Shown: piece by piece, positions 1 through 7,345 of the stretch
How positions within the stretch are numbered: the first letter of the stretch is position 1
Layout of the letters: each line of letters begins with the position of its first letter
Assembly: GCA_910587925.1 (NCBI GenBank)
Contig: CAJUOC010000030.1
Location: 1-33,142 of the forward strand
Origin: an uncultured Muribaculaceae bacterium
Lineage (GTDB): Bacteria; Bacteroidota; Bacteroidia; Bacteroidales; Muribaculaceae
Length of the DNA stretch: 33,142 nt
Direction: 5' to 3'
Translations under genes and position numbers: made by a program
Notes under the pieces: generated by a model
Database searches by the model: none
What the model saw: the letters and a program-made list of their open reading frames with translations, nothing else
What the model was told of the DNA's origin: nothing

Positions 1-732
1 GGCGACGGCGACGGACTGGCCATCGGCGGCAACCACTTCATCCATGCCGTGCGCCGCAATGTCGACATCAACATCATCCTCTTCAACAATAAAATCTACG
101 GCCTCACCAAGGGCCAGTACTCGCCCACATCGGCCCGCGGATTTGTGTCGAAGTCGTCGCCTTACGGCACTGTCGAAGACCCCTTCATACCGGCCGAGCT
201 GGTATTCGGCGCCCGCGGCAACTTCTTTGCCCGCTCCATCGACGTCGACCTGGCCACCAGCCAGGAGGTGCTCGTGGCCGCCGCCCGCCACCGCGGCACC
301 GCCGTCACAGAGATGCTCCAGAATTGCGTGATATTCAACAACGGCATCCACAACTCCATCACCGACAAGGAGATGCGCGCCGAGCGCACCATCCACCTGC
401 GCCATGGCGAGAAGATGCTCTTCGGCGCCGACGGCCGCCGCGGCCTGGTGCGCGACGGCTTCCTGCTCAAGGCCGTGACCGTGGGCGAAGACGGATACAC
501 GCTCGACGATGTGCTCGTGCACGACGCCCACACTCCCTCCAACTTCCTCCATCAGCAGCTCGCCATGATGGACGGCCACGACCTGCCGCTGGCCCTCGGC
601 GTGATACGCGACGTAGACGCGCCCACCTACGACGATGGCGTCACCGCCCAGGTCGAGGAGGTACGCGCCGCCAAGGGCTTCGACACCCTCCGCTCGATGA
701 TACTCGCCGGCGACACCTGGCAGGTCGACTGA
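1..732 (+). CDS. korB: 2-oxoacid:ferredoxin oxidoreductase, beta (TPP) subunit, 5'-truncated; probably 2-oxoglutarate type
   Basis: The frame is open from base 1 to the TGA at 730-732, so the gene starts outside the window; 243 residues are visible. The first residues hold the thiamine pyrophosphate motif: GDGD at residues 1-4, then AIGGNHF, closing with the NN pair at about 30-31 (ILFNN), followed by KIYGLTKGQYSPTS, which is typical of 2-oxoacid:ferredoxin oxidoreductase beta subunits. Family members are usually about 330-340 residues, so roughly the first 90-100 are missing. The enzyme oxidatively decarboxylates a 2-oxoacid to its acyl-CoA and reduces ferredoxin in the cytoplasm, together with an alpha subunit that would be expected just upstream. 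The 2-oxoglutarate assignment (KorB) rests on overall resemblance to Bacteroidales KorB; another 2-oxoacid cannot be excluded. A strong hairpin follows 30 bp after the stop. Confidence 0.88.
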   Translation, partial: GDGDGLAIGGNHFIHAVRRNVDINIILFNNKIYGLTKGQYSPTSARGFVSKSSPYGTVEDPFIPAELVFGARGNFFARSIDVDLATSQEVLVAAARHRGTAVTEMLQNCVIFNNGIHNSITDKEMRAERTIHLRHGEKMLFGADGRRGLVRDGFLLKAVTVGEDGYTLDDVLVHDAHTPSNFLHQQLAMMDGHDLPLALGVIRDVDAPTYDDGVTAQVEEVRAAKGFDTLRSMILAGDTWQVD

Positions 733-761
733 CCTCTGTCCCCTGCGACATACACCTACAG

Positions 762-796
762 ACGAGGCTGCACACCGATGTGTGCAGCCTCGTTAA
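762..796 (+). terminator. Intrinsic-type terminator hairpin after korB
   Basis: A perfect 14-bp stem pairs 762-775 with 780-793 around a CGAT loop and is followed by TTAACGTT. It lies 30 bp after the korB stop. The T-run is weak, so efficiency is uncertain, but stem length and position fit the end of the kor transcript. Confidence 0.75.
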
Positions 797-834
797 CGTT
801 GGTTAAATCCTCGCGGGGAGCGGATTTTACGTCT

Positions 835-926
835 TACCTTTGCAGATGAAGACCATAGGTAATATGGTTAGTATAAACGGTGAGACCCGGGCCGCTGCTG
901 ACAGCGCCCCGGGCCTTACCGTTTCT
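835..926 (+). ncRNA. Candidate small structured RNA: -7 box followed by two hairpins
   Basis: TACCTTTG at 835-842 matches the Bacteroidota -7 consensus, although no TTG is seen at the usual distance for a -33 element. Next comes a small hairpin (ACCATA 852-857, loop, TATGGT 863-868). Then a long hairpin spans 875-924: AAACGGT pairs with ACCGTTT, CCCGGG with CCCGGG, and CGCTG with CAGCG around a CTGA loop. A transcript of about 75-80 nt starting near 848-851 would consist almost only of these two stems. An ATG at 846 opens a 26-codon frame ending at TAG 924-926, but it lies at or before the expected transcript start, so I favour a non-coding RNA. The unit is flanked by the korB terminator and the convergent gdhA. 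Function is unknown. Confidence 0.35.
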
Positions 927-930
927 TAGG

Positions 931-1083
931 CACGAGTGAAGAGTGAAGAGTTAAGAGTTAAGAGGGTATCAGGGACAAGGGGTATCAGGGACGAGGGACG
1001 GGTGAAGAGGGACGAGAGTGAAGCATTGTGTTAACTCTTGACTCTTAACTCTTAACTCGTACCTCTTAACTCTTCACTCGTCC
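931..1083. repeat. Heptad microsatellites arranged as a large imperfect inverted repeat
   Basis: The left arm (about 932-967) is built of 7-bp steps of the type GTGAAGA / GTTAAGA. The right arm (about 1030-1083) carries the complement, CTCTTAA / CTCTTGA / CTCTTCA steps, and ends in ACTCGTCCC. ACGAGTGAAGAG on the left pairs with CTCTTCACTCGT on the right. The spacer holds a 16-bp direct repeat (GGGTATCAGGGACAAG at 964-979 and a near copy at 980-995). The element sits downstream of gdhA (-) and of the + strand hairpin unit; it could fold into a long hairpin or vary in heptad number. No gene is seen in it. Confidence 0.7.
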
Positions 1084-1090
1084 CTAAAAA

Positions 1091-2428
1091 TCAGCAGACG
1101 CCCTCGCCCATCATGGCGTGGGCCACCTTCATGAAGCCGGCGATGTTGGCGCCCTTCATGTAGTTGATGTAGCCGTCGCTCTCCACGCCGTACTGCAGGC
1201 ACTGCTCGTGGATGTCTTTCATGATGGTGTGGAGCTTGGCGTCGACTTCCTCGGCGCTCCACTGCAGGTGCATGGCATTCTGGCTCATCTCCAGGCCCGA
1301 GGTAGCCACGCCGCCGGCGTTGACAGCCTTGCCGGGAGCATAGATGGTGCGGGTCGAGATGAAGTGGTCGATAGCCTCGGGAGTGCAGCCCATGTTGGAC
1401 ACCTCGGCTACCATCTCCACGCCGTTGGCCACCAGGGCGCGGGCGTCGTCGCCGTTGAGCTCATTCTGAGTGGCGCAGGGCAGAGCGATGTCGACCTTGC
1501 GCTCCCAGGGCTTCTTGCCGGCATAGAACTCCGAGCCGGGGAATTTCTCGGCGTAGGGGGCCACCACGTCGTTGCCCGACGCGCGCAGCTCCAGCATATA
1601 GTTGATTTTCTCGTCGTCGAGACCGGCGGGGTCGTAGATGTAGCCGTCGGGGCCTGAGATGGTCACCACCTTGGCGCCCAGCTCGGTGGCCTTGAGGGCG
1701 GCGCCCCATGCCACATTGCCAAAGCCGGAGATGCCCACGACCTTGCCGCGGATGTCATCGCCCTTCTGGGCCAGCATGCTCTGCACGAAGTAGAGGGCGC
1801 CGAAGCCGGTGGCCTCGGGACGGATGCGCGAGCCGCCAAACTCGAGTGCCTTGCCGGTGAAGGTGCCGTCGTGCTGGTTTACCAGGCGCTTGTACATGCC
1901 GTACATATAGCCCACCTCGCGGCCGCCTACGCCGATATCGCCGGCGGGCACGTCGCGGTCGGGACCGAGATTTTTCCACAGGCCCAGCATGAATGCCTGG
2001 CAGAAGCGCATGATCTCGCGGTCGCTCTTGCCGCGGGGCGAGAAGTCGCTGCCGCCCTTGGCACCGCCCATGGGCAGTGTGGTGAGTGCGTTTTTGAAGG
2101 TCTGCTCAAAGCCCAGAAACTTCAGTATCGAGAGATTGACCGAGGCATGGAAGCGGATGCCGCCCTTGTACGGGCCGATGGCGTTGTTAAACTGTACGCG
2201 GTAGCCCAGGTTATTCTGTACCTCGCCGCGGTCGTCGAGCCAGGTCACGCGGAAAGTGACGATACGGTCGGGCTCGACCATACGCTCGATGATCTTGTTG
2301 CGTTCAAACTCGGGGTGACGGTTGTAGACGTCCTCAACCGACATGAGCACCTCATGCACGGCCTGCAGGTATTCCTTCTCACCCGGATGCTTGGCCTCCA
2401 GGTCGGCCATGATTTTTTTGATATCCAT
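1091..2428 (-). CDS. gdhA: Glutamate dehydrogenase, hexameric class I (probably NADP-dependent)
   Basis: 445 residues, close to the ~447 of enterobacterial GdhA. It interconverts 2-oxoglutarate plus ammonium and L-glutamate in the cytoplasm. Visible marks: VQFNNAIGPYKGGIRFH at residues 78-94 with K88, the catalytic-lysine segment PMGGAKGG (K124), and a Rossmann nucleotide-binding SGFGNVAWG around 230-240. The start at 2428 (MDIKKIMADL) is preferred over an upstream ATG at 2461, because the promoter -7 box lies at 2459-2466 and the upstream ATG would fall outside the transcript. The gene is transcribed divergently from the THUMP methyltransferase and has its own consensus promoter. Neighbouring korB acts on 2-oxoacids, so the two may meet at 2-oxoglutarate, but they are separate transcripts. 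NADP specificity is inferred from the family. Confidence 0.96.
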   Translation of the reverse strand: MDIKKIMADLEAKHPGEKEYLQAVHEVLMSVEDVYNRHPEFERNKIIERMVEPDRIVTFRVTWLDDRGEVQNNLGYRVQFNNAIGPYKGGIRFHASVNLSILKFLGFEQTFKNALTTLPMGGAKGGSDFSPRGKSDREIMRFCQAFMLGLWKNLGPDRDVPAGDIGVGGREVGYMYGMYKRLVNQHDGTFTGKALEFGGSRIRPEATGFGALYFVQSMLAQKGDDIRGKVVGISGFGNVAWGAALKATELGAKVVTISGPDGYIYDPAGLDDEKINYMLELRASGNDVVAPYAEKFPGSEFYAGKKPWERKVDIALPCATQNELNGDDARALVANGVEMVAEVSNMGCTPEAIDHFISTRTIYAPGKAVNAGGVATSGLEMSQNAMHLQWSAEEVDAKLHTIMKDIHEQCLQYGVESDGYINYMKGANIAGFMKVAHAMMGEGVC

Positions 2429-2458
2429 AATATAAATAAAGGTTGTTAGGTACTGCGG

Positions 2459-2489
2459 CAAATGTACAGCAAAACCGCGTCGAAAGCAA
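2459..2489 (-). promoter_or_regulatory. gdhA promoter, Bacteroidota sigma-ABfr type
   Basis: Read on the minus strand: TTG (complement of 2487-2489), a 20-bp spacer, then TACATTTG (complement of 2459-2466). This matches the TTTG-N19-21-TAnnTTTG consensus. The predicted start near 2453 gives a leader of about 25 nt to the ATG at 2428. Confidence 0.8.
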
Positions 2490-2541
2490 GCGTTTCACCA
2501 AAATAATTTTCGGGGGCGGGGCGCGGGTGCGGTTTTTTATG

Positions 2542-2549
2542 TACCTTTG
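2542..2549 (+). promoter_or_regulatory. -7 box for the + strand gene run (THUMP methyltransferase onward)
   Basis: TACCTTTG at 2542-2549 matches TAnnTTTG and lies 22 bp before the ATG at 2572. The region where a -33 TTG should be (about 2517-2523) is a G/C run, so the -33 element is absent or poor and the promoter may be weak or activator-dependent. It is divergent from the gdhA promoter within about 55 bp. Confidence 0.6.
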
Positions 2550-2571
2550 CAAAAATATTTGCCTGCCGATT

Positions 2572-4059
2572 ATGGATAGTACGTTTGAAATGGTGGCTAA
2601 GACCTTCCAGGGTCTTGAAGAGGTGCTGGCCGAGGAGCTGCGCTCGCTCGGAGCCGAGAATGTGATGCCGGGGCGCCGCATGGTGGCCTTTACCGGCACG
2701 CTGGAGACGATGTACCGCGCCAACCTGCAATGCCGCACGGCGCTGCGCATCCTGCGCCCGTTTTTCAAATTCCGCGCCCCCGATGCCGACTCGCTCTACG
2801 AGCATGTCAAGGAGTACGACTGGAGCCGCATACTCAGCCCCGACAAGACGTTTGCCATCGACACGGTGAGCAACAGCGACGAGTTTCGCCACAGCCGCTT
2901 CGTGACCTACAAGGTCAAGGACGCCGTGGTCGACTGGTTTCGCGACCGCGACCCCGAGGGCAAGCGCCCCGGAGTGCGCCTCCAGGAGGCCGACGTGCTC
3001 ATCAACGTGCACATATCGGGCACCGAGGTCACGCTGAGCCTCGACTCCTCGGGCGAGTCGCTCCACAAGCGCGGCTACCGCGTGGCCCAGACCGACGCCC
3101 CCATCAACGAGGTGCTCGCCGCAGGCATCATCCTGCGCAGCGGCTGGCGCGGCGACTGCCCGCTGGTCGACCCCATGTGCGGCTCGGGTACATTCCTTAT
3201 CGAGGCAGCCCTCATCGCCGCCAACATCAACCCCGGCATCTTCCGCCGCGGATTTGCATTTGAGCGCTGGCCCGACTTCGACGCCGAGCTCTTTGACCGC
3301 CTGTACAACGACGACAGCGGCGAGCGCCCCGTCGCCCACAAGATATACGGCGCCGACATCTCGCCCAAGGCTGTCGCCATCGCCGAGCGCAATATCAAGA
3401 GCGCCGGCGTGGCCCGCTACATACAGCTGGAGCGCAAGCCGCTGAGCGCCTGGACCGAGGCCCCGCAGCCGGCCGGCGTGGTGGTGACCAATCCGCCCTA
3501 CGGCGAGCGCATCAGTGTCGACGACATGGACGCCCTCTACGCCCTCATCGGCACCAAGCTCAAGCATGTATTCACCGGCTACCACGCCTGGATTATCGGC
3601 TACCGCGACGAGCACTTTGCCCGTATCGGCCTGGCTCCGAGCGAGAAAATCGCCATGATGAACGGCTCGCTGGAGTGCTCGCTGCGCGAGTATGTCATCT
3701 TTGAGGGCGAGCGCAAGGACTTTGTGCGCCGCGGAGGCAAGATCGGACGCGGCGAAGACCGCCCCGCCGCCTCGGAGCGCCGCCGATATGATCGCGCTGA
3801 CCGTCCTGACCGCCGCGACCGCGACGACCGTCGCCGCCGTCCCGACGACCGCCGCCCCGCCGCTACGCCGGGCGAGCGATTCCGACGCGCGTTTGACAGC
3901 GCTGCCGAGGAGCCGGAAAATCCGCTGGCACGCCGCCGCAACCCCCATGCGCTCAAGATGATACAGGGCCGCACGCCCTCGCTCAAGCCCATGGAGGGCC
4001 CGCTGATGCGCCCCAAGGGCTGGCGCCGCAAAGACAAAAATCAAGACCAAGACCAATAA
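2572..4059 (+). CDS. THUMP-domain class I SAM-dependent RNA methyltransferase (RlmL/YpsC-like)
   Basis: 495 residues. The order is an N-terminal THUMP/ferredoxin-like RNA-binding region (roughly residues 1-165), then a Rossmann-fold methyltransferase with the SAM motif DPMCGSGTF at 200-208 and the catalytic NPPY at 307-310 followed by GERI. This architecture is that of the RlmL N-half/YpsC family, which makes m2G in 23S rRNA; the exact target base is inference. After about residue 390 comes a low-complexity tail rich in Arg and Asp (RRYDRADRPDRRDRDDRRRR, roughly 405-430), then a basic end (KGWRRKDKNQDQDQ), probably an unstructured RNA-binding extension. The ATG at 2572 is chosen over an upstream ATG at 2443, which precedes the promoter. 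purD follows after 18 bp. Confidence 0.9.
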   Translation: MDSTFEMVAKTFQGLEEVLAEELRSLGAENVMPGRRMVAFTGTLETMYRANLQCRTALRILRPFFKFRAPDADSLYEHVKEYDWSRILSPDKTFAIDTVSNSDEFRHSRFVTYKVKDAVVDWFRDRDPEGKRPGVRLQEADVLINVHISGTEVTLSLDSSGESLHKRGYRVAQTDAPINEVLAAGIILRSGWRGDCPLVDPMCGSGTFLIEAALIAANINPGIFRRGFAFERWPDFDAELFDRLYNDDSGERPVAHKIYGADISPKAVAIAERNIKSAGVARYIQLERKPLSAWTEAPQPAGVVVTNPPYGERISVDDMDALYALIGTKLKHVFTGYHAWIIGYRDEHFARIGLAPSEKIAMMNGSLECSLREYVIFEGERKDFVRRGGKIGRGEDRPAASERRRYDRADRPDRRDRDDRRRRPDDRRPAATPGERFRRAFDSAAEEPENPLARRRNPHALKMIQGRTPSLKPMEGPLMRPKGWRRKDKNQDQDQ

Positions 4060-4077
4060 CCCACCCCCTCCTGACAT

Positions 4078-5343
4078 ATGAAGATACTGCTCCTCGGGTC
4101 GGGCGGCCGAGAGTCGGCCCTTGCCCACAAGATTTCGTCGTCGGCGCGCTGCGAGCGCCTGTGGATTGCCCCGGGCAACGCCGGCACGGCCGCATACGGC
4201 GACAATGTCGCCATGAGTCCGCTCGATTTCGACGCCATCAAAGCCTTTGTGGAGAGCCACGGTGTCGACATGATCGTCGTGGGCAACGAAGACCCGCTCG
4301 TGGCCGGCATCTACGACTATTTTGAAGAGCACCCGGTGCTGGTGGTGGGCCCGTCGCGCGCCGCCGCCGCTCTGGAAGGCTCCAAGGACTTTGCCAAGGC
4401 ATTCATGAGCCGCCACGGCATACCGACGGCCGCATACCGCACCTTCACGGCCGATACCCTCGAGGAGGGCTGCCACTATCTGGCCACACTCAACCCGCCC
4501 TACGTGCTCAAGGCCGACGGCCTGGCCGCAGGCAAGGGTGTGCTCATCGAGCCCACGCTCGAGCAGGCCTGCCGCTCGCTGAGCGACATGCTCGGCGGAC
4601 AGTTTGGCAAGGCATCGGAGAGTGTGGTGGTAGAGGAGTTTCTGAGCGGCATCGAGTGCTCGGTGTTTGTGCTCACCGACGGCGCCGGCTCATACCGCAT
4701 ACTGCCCGTGGCCAAGGACTACAAGCGTGTGGGCGAGGGCGATACCGGCCTCAACACCGGCGGCATGGGCGCCGTAAGCCCCGTGCCTTTTGCCGACGAC
4801 GCTTTCATGGCCAAGGTCGAGGAGCGCATCGTGCGCCCCACCATCAAGGGCCTGCTCGACGAGGGCCTCACATACCGCGGCTTTATATTCCTCGGGCTCA
4901 TCAGCTGCGAGGGCGAGCCCAAGGTGATTGAGTACAACGTGCGCATGGGCGACCCCGAGACCGAGGTGGTGATGCCCCGCCTGCGCTCCGACCTCGTAGA
5001 CCTGCTCGCGGGCGCCGCCCGCGGCTCGCTGGGCGACATCCCCGCCGAGCACGACCCGCGCGCCGCAGCCACCGTCATCGCCGTATCGGGCGGATATCCC
5101 GGCTCATACCCCAAGGGGCTCGAGATCACCGGCGAGCTGCACCCCGCTGCAAGCACTGTCTATCACGCCGGCACAGCCACCGATGCCGACGGTCGCCTGG
5201 TGACCGCCGGCGGCCGCGTGCTCGCCGTGACATCTTACGGCGACACCCTGGCCGAGGCTCTGGCCGCGAGCTACGCCTCGCTCGACGACATACACTTCGA
5301 CGGTAAATACGCCCGCCGCGACATCGGCCACGAGTTTATCTGA
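4078..5343 (+). CDS. purD: Phosphoribosylamine--glycine ligase (GAR synthetase)
   Basis: 421 residues, the usual length for PurD. It joins glycine to 5-phosphoribosylamine with ATP, the second step of de novo purine synthesis, in the cytoplasm. Marks: the N-terminal LLLGSGGRESALA, PGNAGT at 32-37, the ATP-grasp fold from about 100 (GSKDFAK) with VLKADGLAAGKGV near 140-153, GGMGAVSP starting at 228, and the metal/substrate stretch EYNVRMGDPETEVVMPR near 285-300. Its TGA overlaps the next ATG by one base (TGATG at 5341-5345), so the following membrane protein is probably translationally coupled. No other purine gene is nearby. Confidence 0.97.
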   Translation: MKILLLGSGGRESALAHKISSSARCERLWIAPGNAGTAAYGDNVAMSPLDFDAIKAFVESHGVDMIVVGNEDPLVAGIYDYFEEHPVLVVGPSRAAAALEGSKDFAKAFMSRHGIPTAAYRTFTADTLEEGCHYLATLNPPYVLKADGLAAGKGVLIEPTLEQACRSLSDMLGGQFGKASESVVVEEFLSGIECSVFVLTDGAGSYRILPVAKDYKRVGEGDTGLNTGGMGAVSPVPFADDAFMAKVEERIVRPTIKGLLDEGLTYRGFIFLGLISCEGEPKVIEYNVRMGDPETEVVMPRLRSDLVDLLAGAARGSLGDIPAEHDPRAAATVIAVSGGYPGSYPKGLEITGELHPAASTVYHAGTATDADGRLVTAGGRVLAVTSYGDTLAEALAASYASLDDIHFDGKYARRDIGHEFI

Positions 5344-6326
5344 TGCAGAGCGCGCAGCTCAGCCGGCAGTTCCACTCGCGTGGCGCCGCCGCCATCATGC
5401 TGGCGGTGGCGGCGCTGTATGTGGCTCTCACCGGCGGCTATGCCGCCGAGCCACTGCGGGCCGTGGGCCGCGGCTTCGGGCTGCCCGGCGCCGAGGCCCT
5501 GCACCTGTCGCCGATGTGGCAGACTGTGGCGAGCGTGGCGGCCAACCTGGCCGTGATGGCGCTGATGGTGGCCACCAACCGTGCCTACAACGTGCTGCGG
5601 TCGATGAGCTGGCTCGAGGTGGGACTTTTCGCGCTGATGCAGGCCGCCGTGCCCCGCGGCGTGACCATGCTCGGCTCGGGAGTGCTGATGTGCTTGGCCG
5701 TGGCGCTGTGCACCTTCCTGATACTCGGCTGCTACGACGCGCCCGAGCGCACCCGCACCGTATTCCTGACCTTCCTCATCCTCTCGGCCGGCATGGCCGT
5801 GGAGTATGCCTTTGCGGTGTACATCATCGTATTTGGCCTGATGCTGGCGCAGATGCGCATCCTCTCGGGACGCACCGCCGCGGCCGCCCTCATGGGCATC
5901 GCCACAGTATGGATACTGCTGCTGGGGAGCGGCGCCGTGAGTCCCGGCGACCTGCGCCTGCCCGCGCCCGCCGGGCCGCCCGCCCACATCGGCGCGCACA
6001 GCGGCCTGTATCCGCTCTGCGTGGCCGCCGCCGGCGCCCTGCTGCTGGTGATGGCGCTGGGAGCCAACGTGATGAAGACCATCGCATACAATGCCCGCGC
6101 CCGCGCATACAACGGCGCCCTGACGGTGCTCGCCCTGGTCACCGTCGTGGCCATGGCCCTGGACTGGGGCGACATGGCCGCTTACCTGCCGCTGCTCAAT
6201 CTCTGCGCGGCATATCAGATCACACACTATTTCGTCAACCACCGCTACGACCGCCAGTACATAGCAGTGCTGGCCGTCGCAGGCATATACGTCGCCCTCG
6301 CTATATGGCGACTGATGCTCGGATGA
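5343..6326 (+). CDS. Polytopic inner-membrane protein of unknown function
   Basis: 327 residues, mostly hydrophobic. After a short basic N-terminus (MQSAQLSRQFHSRG) I count about eight to ten likely membrane helices, for example around AAIMLAVAALYVALTGG, VAANLAVMALMVA, VLMCLAVALCTFLILG, VEYAFAVYIIVFGLML, AAALMGIATVWILLLG, PLCVAAAGALLLVMALG, LTVLALVTVVAMAL and AVLAVAGIYVALAIW. I do not recognise a catalytic motif. The charge pattern and lack of a signal peptidase site suggest an integral inner-membrane protein. It is tied into the run at both ends: TGATG with purD upstream and ATGA with pdxB downstream. It resembles DUF-type membrane proteins found in Bacteroidales, but I cannot name a family with confidence. 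Confidence 0.8.
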   Translation: MQSAQLSRQFHSRGAAAIMLAVAALYVALTGGYAAEPLRAVGRGFGLPGAEALHLSPMWQTVASVAANLAVMALMVATNRAYNVLRSMSWLEVGLFALMQAAVPRGVTMLGSGVLMCLAVALCTFLILGCYDAPERTRTVFLTFLILSAGMAVEYAFAVYIIVFGLMLAQMRILSGRTAAAALMGIATVWILLLGSGAVSPGDLRLPAPAGPPAHIGAHSGLYPLCVAAAGALLLVMALGANVMKTIAYNARARAYNGALTVLALVTVVAMALDWGDMAAYLPLLNLCAAYQITHYFVNHRYDRQYIAVLAVAGIYVALAIWRLMLG

Positions 6327-7345
6327 AACAGCTCAATATCATCATCGAAGAAAATGTACCCTATCTGGGGGTACTCAAGCCTTACGCCCGCGTGCGCTAC
6401 ATGCCCTCCGAGGCCATCGACGCCGATGCAGTACGCGGCGCCGACGCCATCATCGTGCGCACCCGCACCCGCTGCGACCGCGCCCTGCTCGAAGGCTCGG
6501 GAGTGACTTTTGTGGGCACCGCCACCATCGGCACCGACCATATCGACAGCCGCTGGTGTGCCGAGGCCGGCATCACGGTGGCCAACGCTCCGGGATGCAA
6601 CGCCCCGGCAGTGGCCCAGTACGTATTCAGCTCGCTCATGCAGGTCATCAACCGCCCCCTGCGCCAGTATACCATCGGCATCGTGGGCGTCGGCCACGTA
6701 GGCTCGATAGTCGAGCGCTGGGCCCGGGCCATGGAGATGCAGGTGCTGGTATGCGACCCGCCGCGGCAGCAGGCCGAGGGCGGCGAGGGCTGGTCGAGCC
6801 TCGACGACATCGCCCGCCGCGCCGACATCATCACGGTGCACACCCCGCTCACCACCGACGGCCCCTATGCCACACGCCACATGCTCGACACCGACTTTTT
6901 CAGCGCGCTGCGCCGCGCTCCCGTCATCATCAATGCCGCCCGCGGAGCCGTGGTCGACACCGACGCCTGGGTGGCCGCCATCGACGCCGGGCTGTGCGGC
7001 CCGGCCGTGGTCGACTGCTGGGAGGGCGAGCCCGACATCAGCCACGAGCTGCTGTACCGCGCCGCCATAGCCACCCCGCATATCGCCGGATACTCGCGCC
7101 AGGGCAAGATACGCGCCTCGCAGGCGGTGCTCTCGGCGATGTGTGCCCACTTCGGCATGCCCGACATCAAAGTGGCCGAGTCGACTCCGCCCCCGGTGCC
7201 GCGCGCCATCACCCCCGCCACTGCCCTGCGCGGGTACAATCCGCTGGCCGACACCGACATGCTGCGCCACTACCCCGACGACTTCGAGTCGCTGCGCAAT
7301 CACTATCCGCTGCGCGACGAGCTCCCCGAAAGATTCAGCCGATGA
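6323..7345 (+). CDS. pdxB: 4-phosphoerythronate dehydrogenase
   Basis: 340 residues, slightly shorter than the ~378 of the E. coli enzyme. It oxidises 4-phospho-D-erythronate in the DXP-dependent pathway to pyridoxal 5'-phosphate. It is a D-isomer-specific 2-hydroxyacid dehydrogenase: NAD-binding GVGHVG at 122-127 and the catalytic set R207 (NAARGAVV), E236 (CWEGEPD) and H253 (ATPHIAGYS), at nearly the same numbers as R208, E237 and H254 of E. coli PdxB. EENVPY at 9-14 and the C-terminal region fit PdxB better than serA or ghrA. The start is the ATG at 6323 overlapping the previous TGA (ATGA); the end overlaps the next ATG in the same way at 7342-7345. The frame is open upstream but that part is a shadow of the membrane-protein gene. 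Confidence 0.93.
   Translation: MKQLNIIIEENVPYLGVLKPYARVRYMPSEAIDADAVRGADAIIVRTRTRCDRALLEGSGVTFVGTATIGTDHIDSRWCAEAGITVANAPGCNAPAVAQYVFSSLMQVINRPLRQYTIGIVGVGHVGSIVERWARAMEMQVLVCDPPRQQAEGGEGWSSLDDIARRADIITVHTPLTTDGPYATRHMLDTDFFSALRRAPVIINAARGAVVDTDAWVAAIDAGLCGPAVVDCWEGEPDISHELLYRAAIATPHIAGYSRQGKIRASQAVLSAMCAHFGMPDIKVAESTPPPVPRAITPATALRGYNPLADTDMLRHYPDDFESLRNHYPLRDELPERFSR

Noticed and set aside
846..926. 26-codon frame starting at the ATG next to the -7 box
   Set aside because: The ATG lies at or before the expected transcription start and the frame coincides with a long hairpin, which explains the sequence better than a peptide.
2446..4476. 676-codon minus-strand frame across the methyltransferase and purD start
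   Set aside because: It covers two recognised genes on the other strand and the gap between them, with low-complexity A/V/G-rich translation.
6323..7345. serA or glyoxylate reductase instead of pdxB
   Set aside because: Length, the C-terminal part and the near-identical positions of R207, E236 and H253 to E. coli PdxB favour pdxB; there is no ACT domain.
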